Positions 63,858-64,000 of a DNA stretch of 64,000 bases are shown here, one piece after another (the stretch's first letter is position 1; the number at the start of each line of letters is the position of its first letter). The stretch lies in NCBI RefSeq assembly GCF_030816725.1, contig NZ_JAUSYG010000001.1, positions 3,720,001-3,784,000 on the forward strand. The letters run 5' to 3'. The translations under genes and the position numbers were made by a program. Under the pieces are notes generated by a model, which worked only from the letters and a program-made list of their open reading frames with translations, was not told the DNA's origin and did not search any database. Origin of the DNA: Pseudarthrobacter defluvii. GTDB taxonomy: Bacteria; Actinomycetota; Actinomycetes; Actinomycetales; Micrococcaceae.

Positions 63858-64000
63858 GCCTGAAGGACCAATTCGGCAAGGACGTCCTGCTCACCGGCTG
63901 GGGACACAGCCGGTTCGGCAAGCTGACGGAGGAGACCCTGGAATCCCTGATCGTCCAGGTGGCCACCGAAGCGATCGGCAATGCCGGAATCGACCCCGGG
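63854..64000 (+). CDS. Thiolase-family acetyltransferase, N-terminal part
   Basis: 49 codons to the right edge, overlapping scoB by 4 nt (ATGA). [14 protein letters not shown] ... [18 protein letters not shown] is a thiolase N-terminus. The expected function is acetoacetyl-CoA thiolysis to acetyl-CoA, completing the operon; the N-terminus resembles SCP-type thiolases rather than classical AtoB. The catalytic Cys is outside the window. Confidence 0.75.
   Translation, partial: MSLKDQFGKDVLLTGWGHSRFGKLTEETLESLIVQVATEAIGNAGIDPG

Overview
The window is high-GC DNA from a free-living actinomycete, most probably Arthrobacter or Pseudarthrobacter (Micrococcales). The evidence is the strong G/C third-position bias, GTG and TTG starts, Actinobacteria-type families (DUF3151, GAF-ANTAR, SSI-like inhibitors, a very long gamma/tau subunit), a short SRP RNA just upstream of dnaX, and many start codons 6-7 nt downstream of a TANNNT box (leaderless transcription). 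No species call is possible from the sequence alone. Most of the window is chromosomal housekeeping DNA. The clearly mobile part is an IS30-type element at 29930-31201, and there are two unusual palindrome-bracketed genes.

Layout. 1-8.9 kb: glycogen/sugar polymer genes (partial debranching enzyme, GT4 glycosyltransferase), a DsbA-like oxidoreductase with a TetR regulator, a LytR_C membrane protein with its overlapping small partner, a HAD phosphatase, a Stealth phosphotransferase, a phosphodiesterase and a glutathione peroxidase. 9-18.5 kb: secreted M23 peptidase with a proline-rich tail, an MpaB-like oxygenase, tRNA-Ser(GGA), SRP RNA, dnaX, recR and lysC. 18.5-25.2 kb: two related small proteins, an OhrR-type regulator with its operator, an overlapping three-gene unit that sandwiches a glycosylase-like gene between two subtilisin-inhibitor-like genes, and a converging 1048-residue subtilase. 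25.4-28.8 kb: purS-purQ-purL.

28.8-31.3 kb and 51.7-52.8 kb each hold one AbiEi-N/DUF559 endonuclease-like gene. Each gene is bracketed by its own pair of near-identical long palindromes. In the first copy the upstream palindrome has been split by the IS30 element, whose transposase carries a frameshift at the catalytic Glu. This repeated architecture (palindrome, about 50-65 bp, ORF, palindrome at the stop codon) resembles REP/RAYT units but with an unrelated nuclease. It is the best candidate here for an undescribed system.

31.2-42.6 kb: small enzymes, then an S-box (SAM) riboswitch controlling a seven-gene sulfur-scavenging cluster: sulfonate-type ABC transporter, acetyl-CoA synthetase, dimethylsulfone monooxygenase, O-acetylhomoserine sulfhydrylase and a CoA-binding protein. 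It plausibly feeds organosulfur into homocysteine and recycles the acetate released. A second S-box at 47.8 kb controls a MetE-family methionine synthase. 42.6-51.6 kb also holds an ECF sigma factor with a membrane partner, purA, a zinc carboxypeptidase, a UDG-like protein, DUF3151 and class II fructose-bisphosphate aldolase. 52.8-59.9 kb: SpoU methyltransferase, NagD-like phosphatase, Tat-exported alpha/beta hydrolase, STAS-like and GAF-ANTAR proteins, a flavin monooxygenase reading in frame into pyrE, and nadE. 60-64 kb: an IclR regulator divergent from a ketone-body/short-chain acid operon (scoA, atoE, scoB, partial thiolase).
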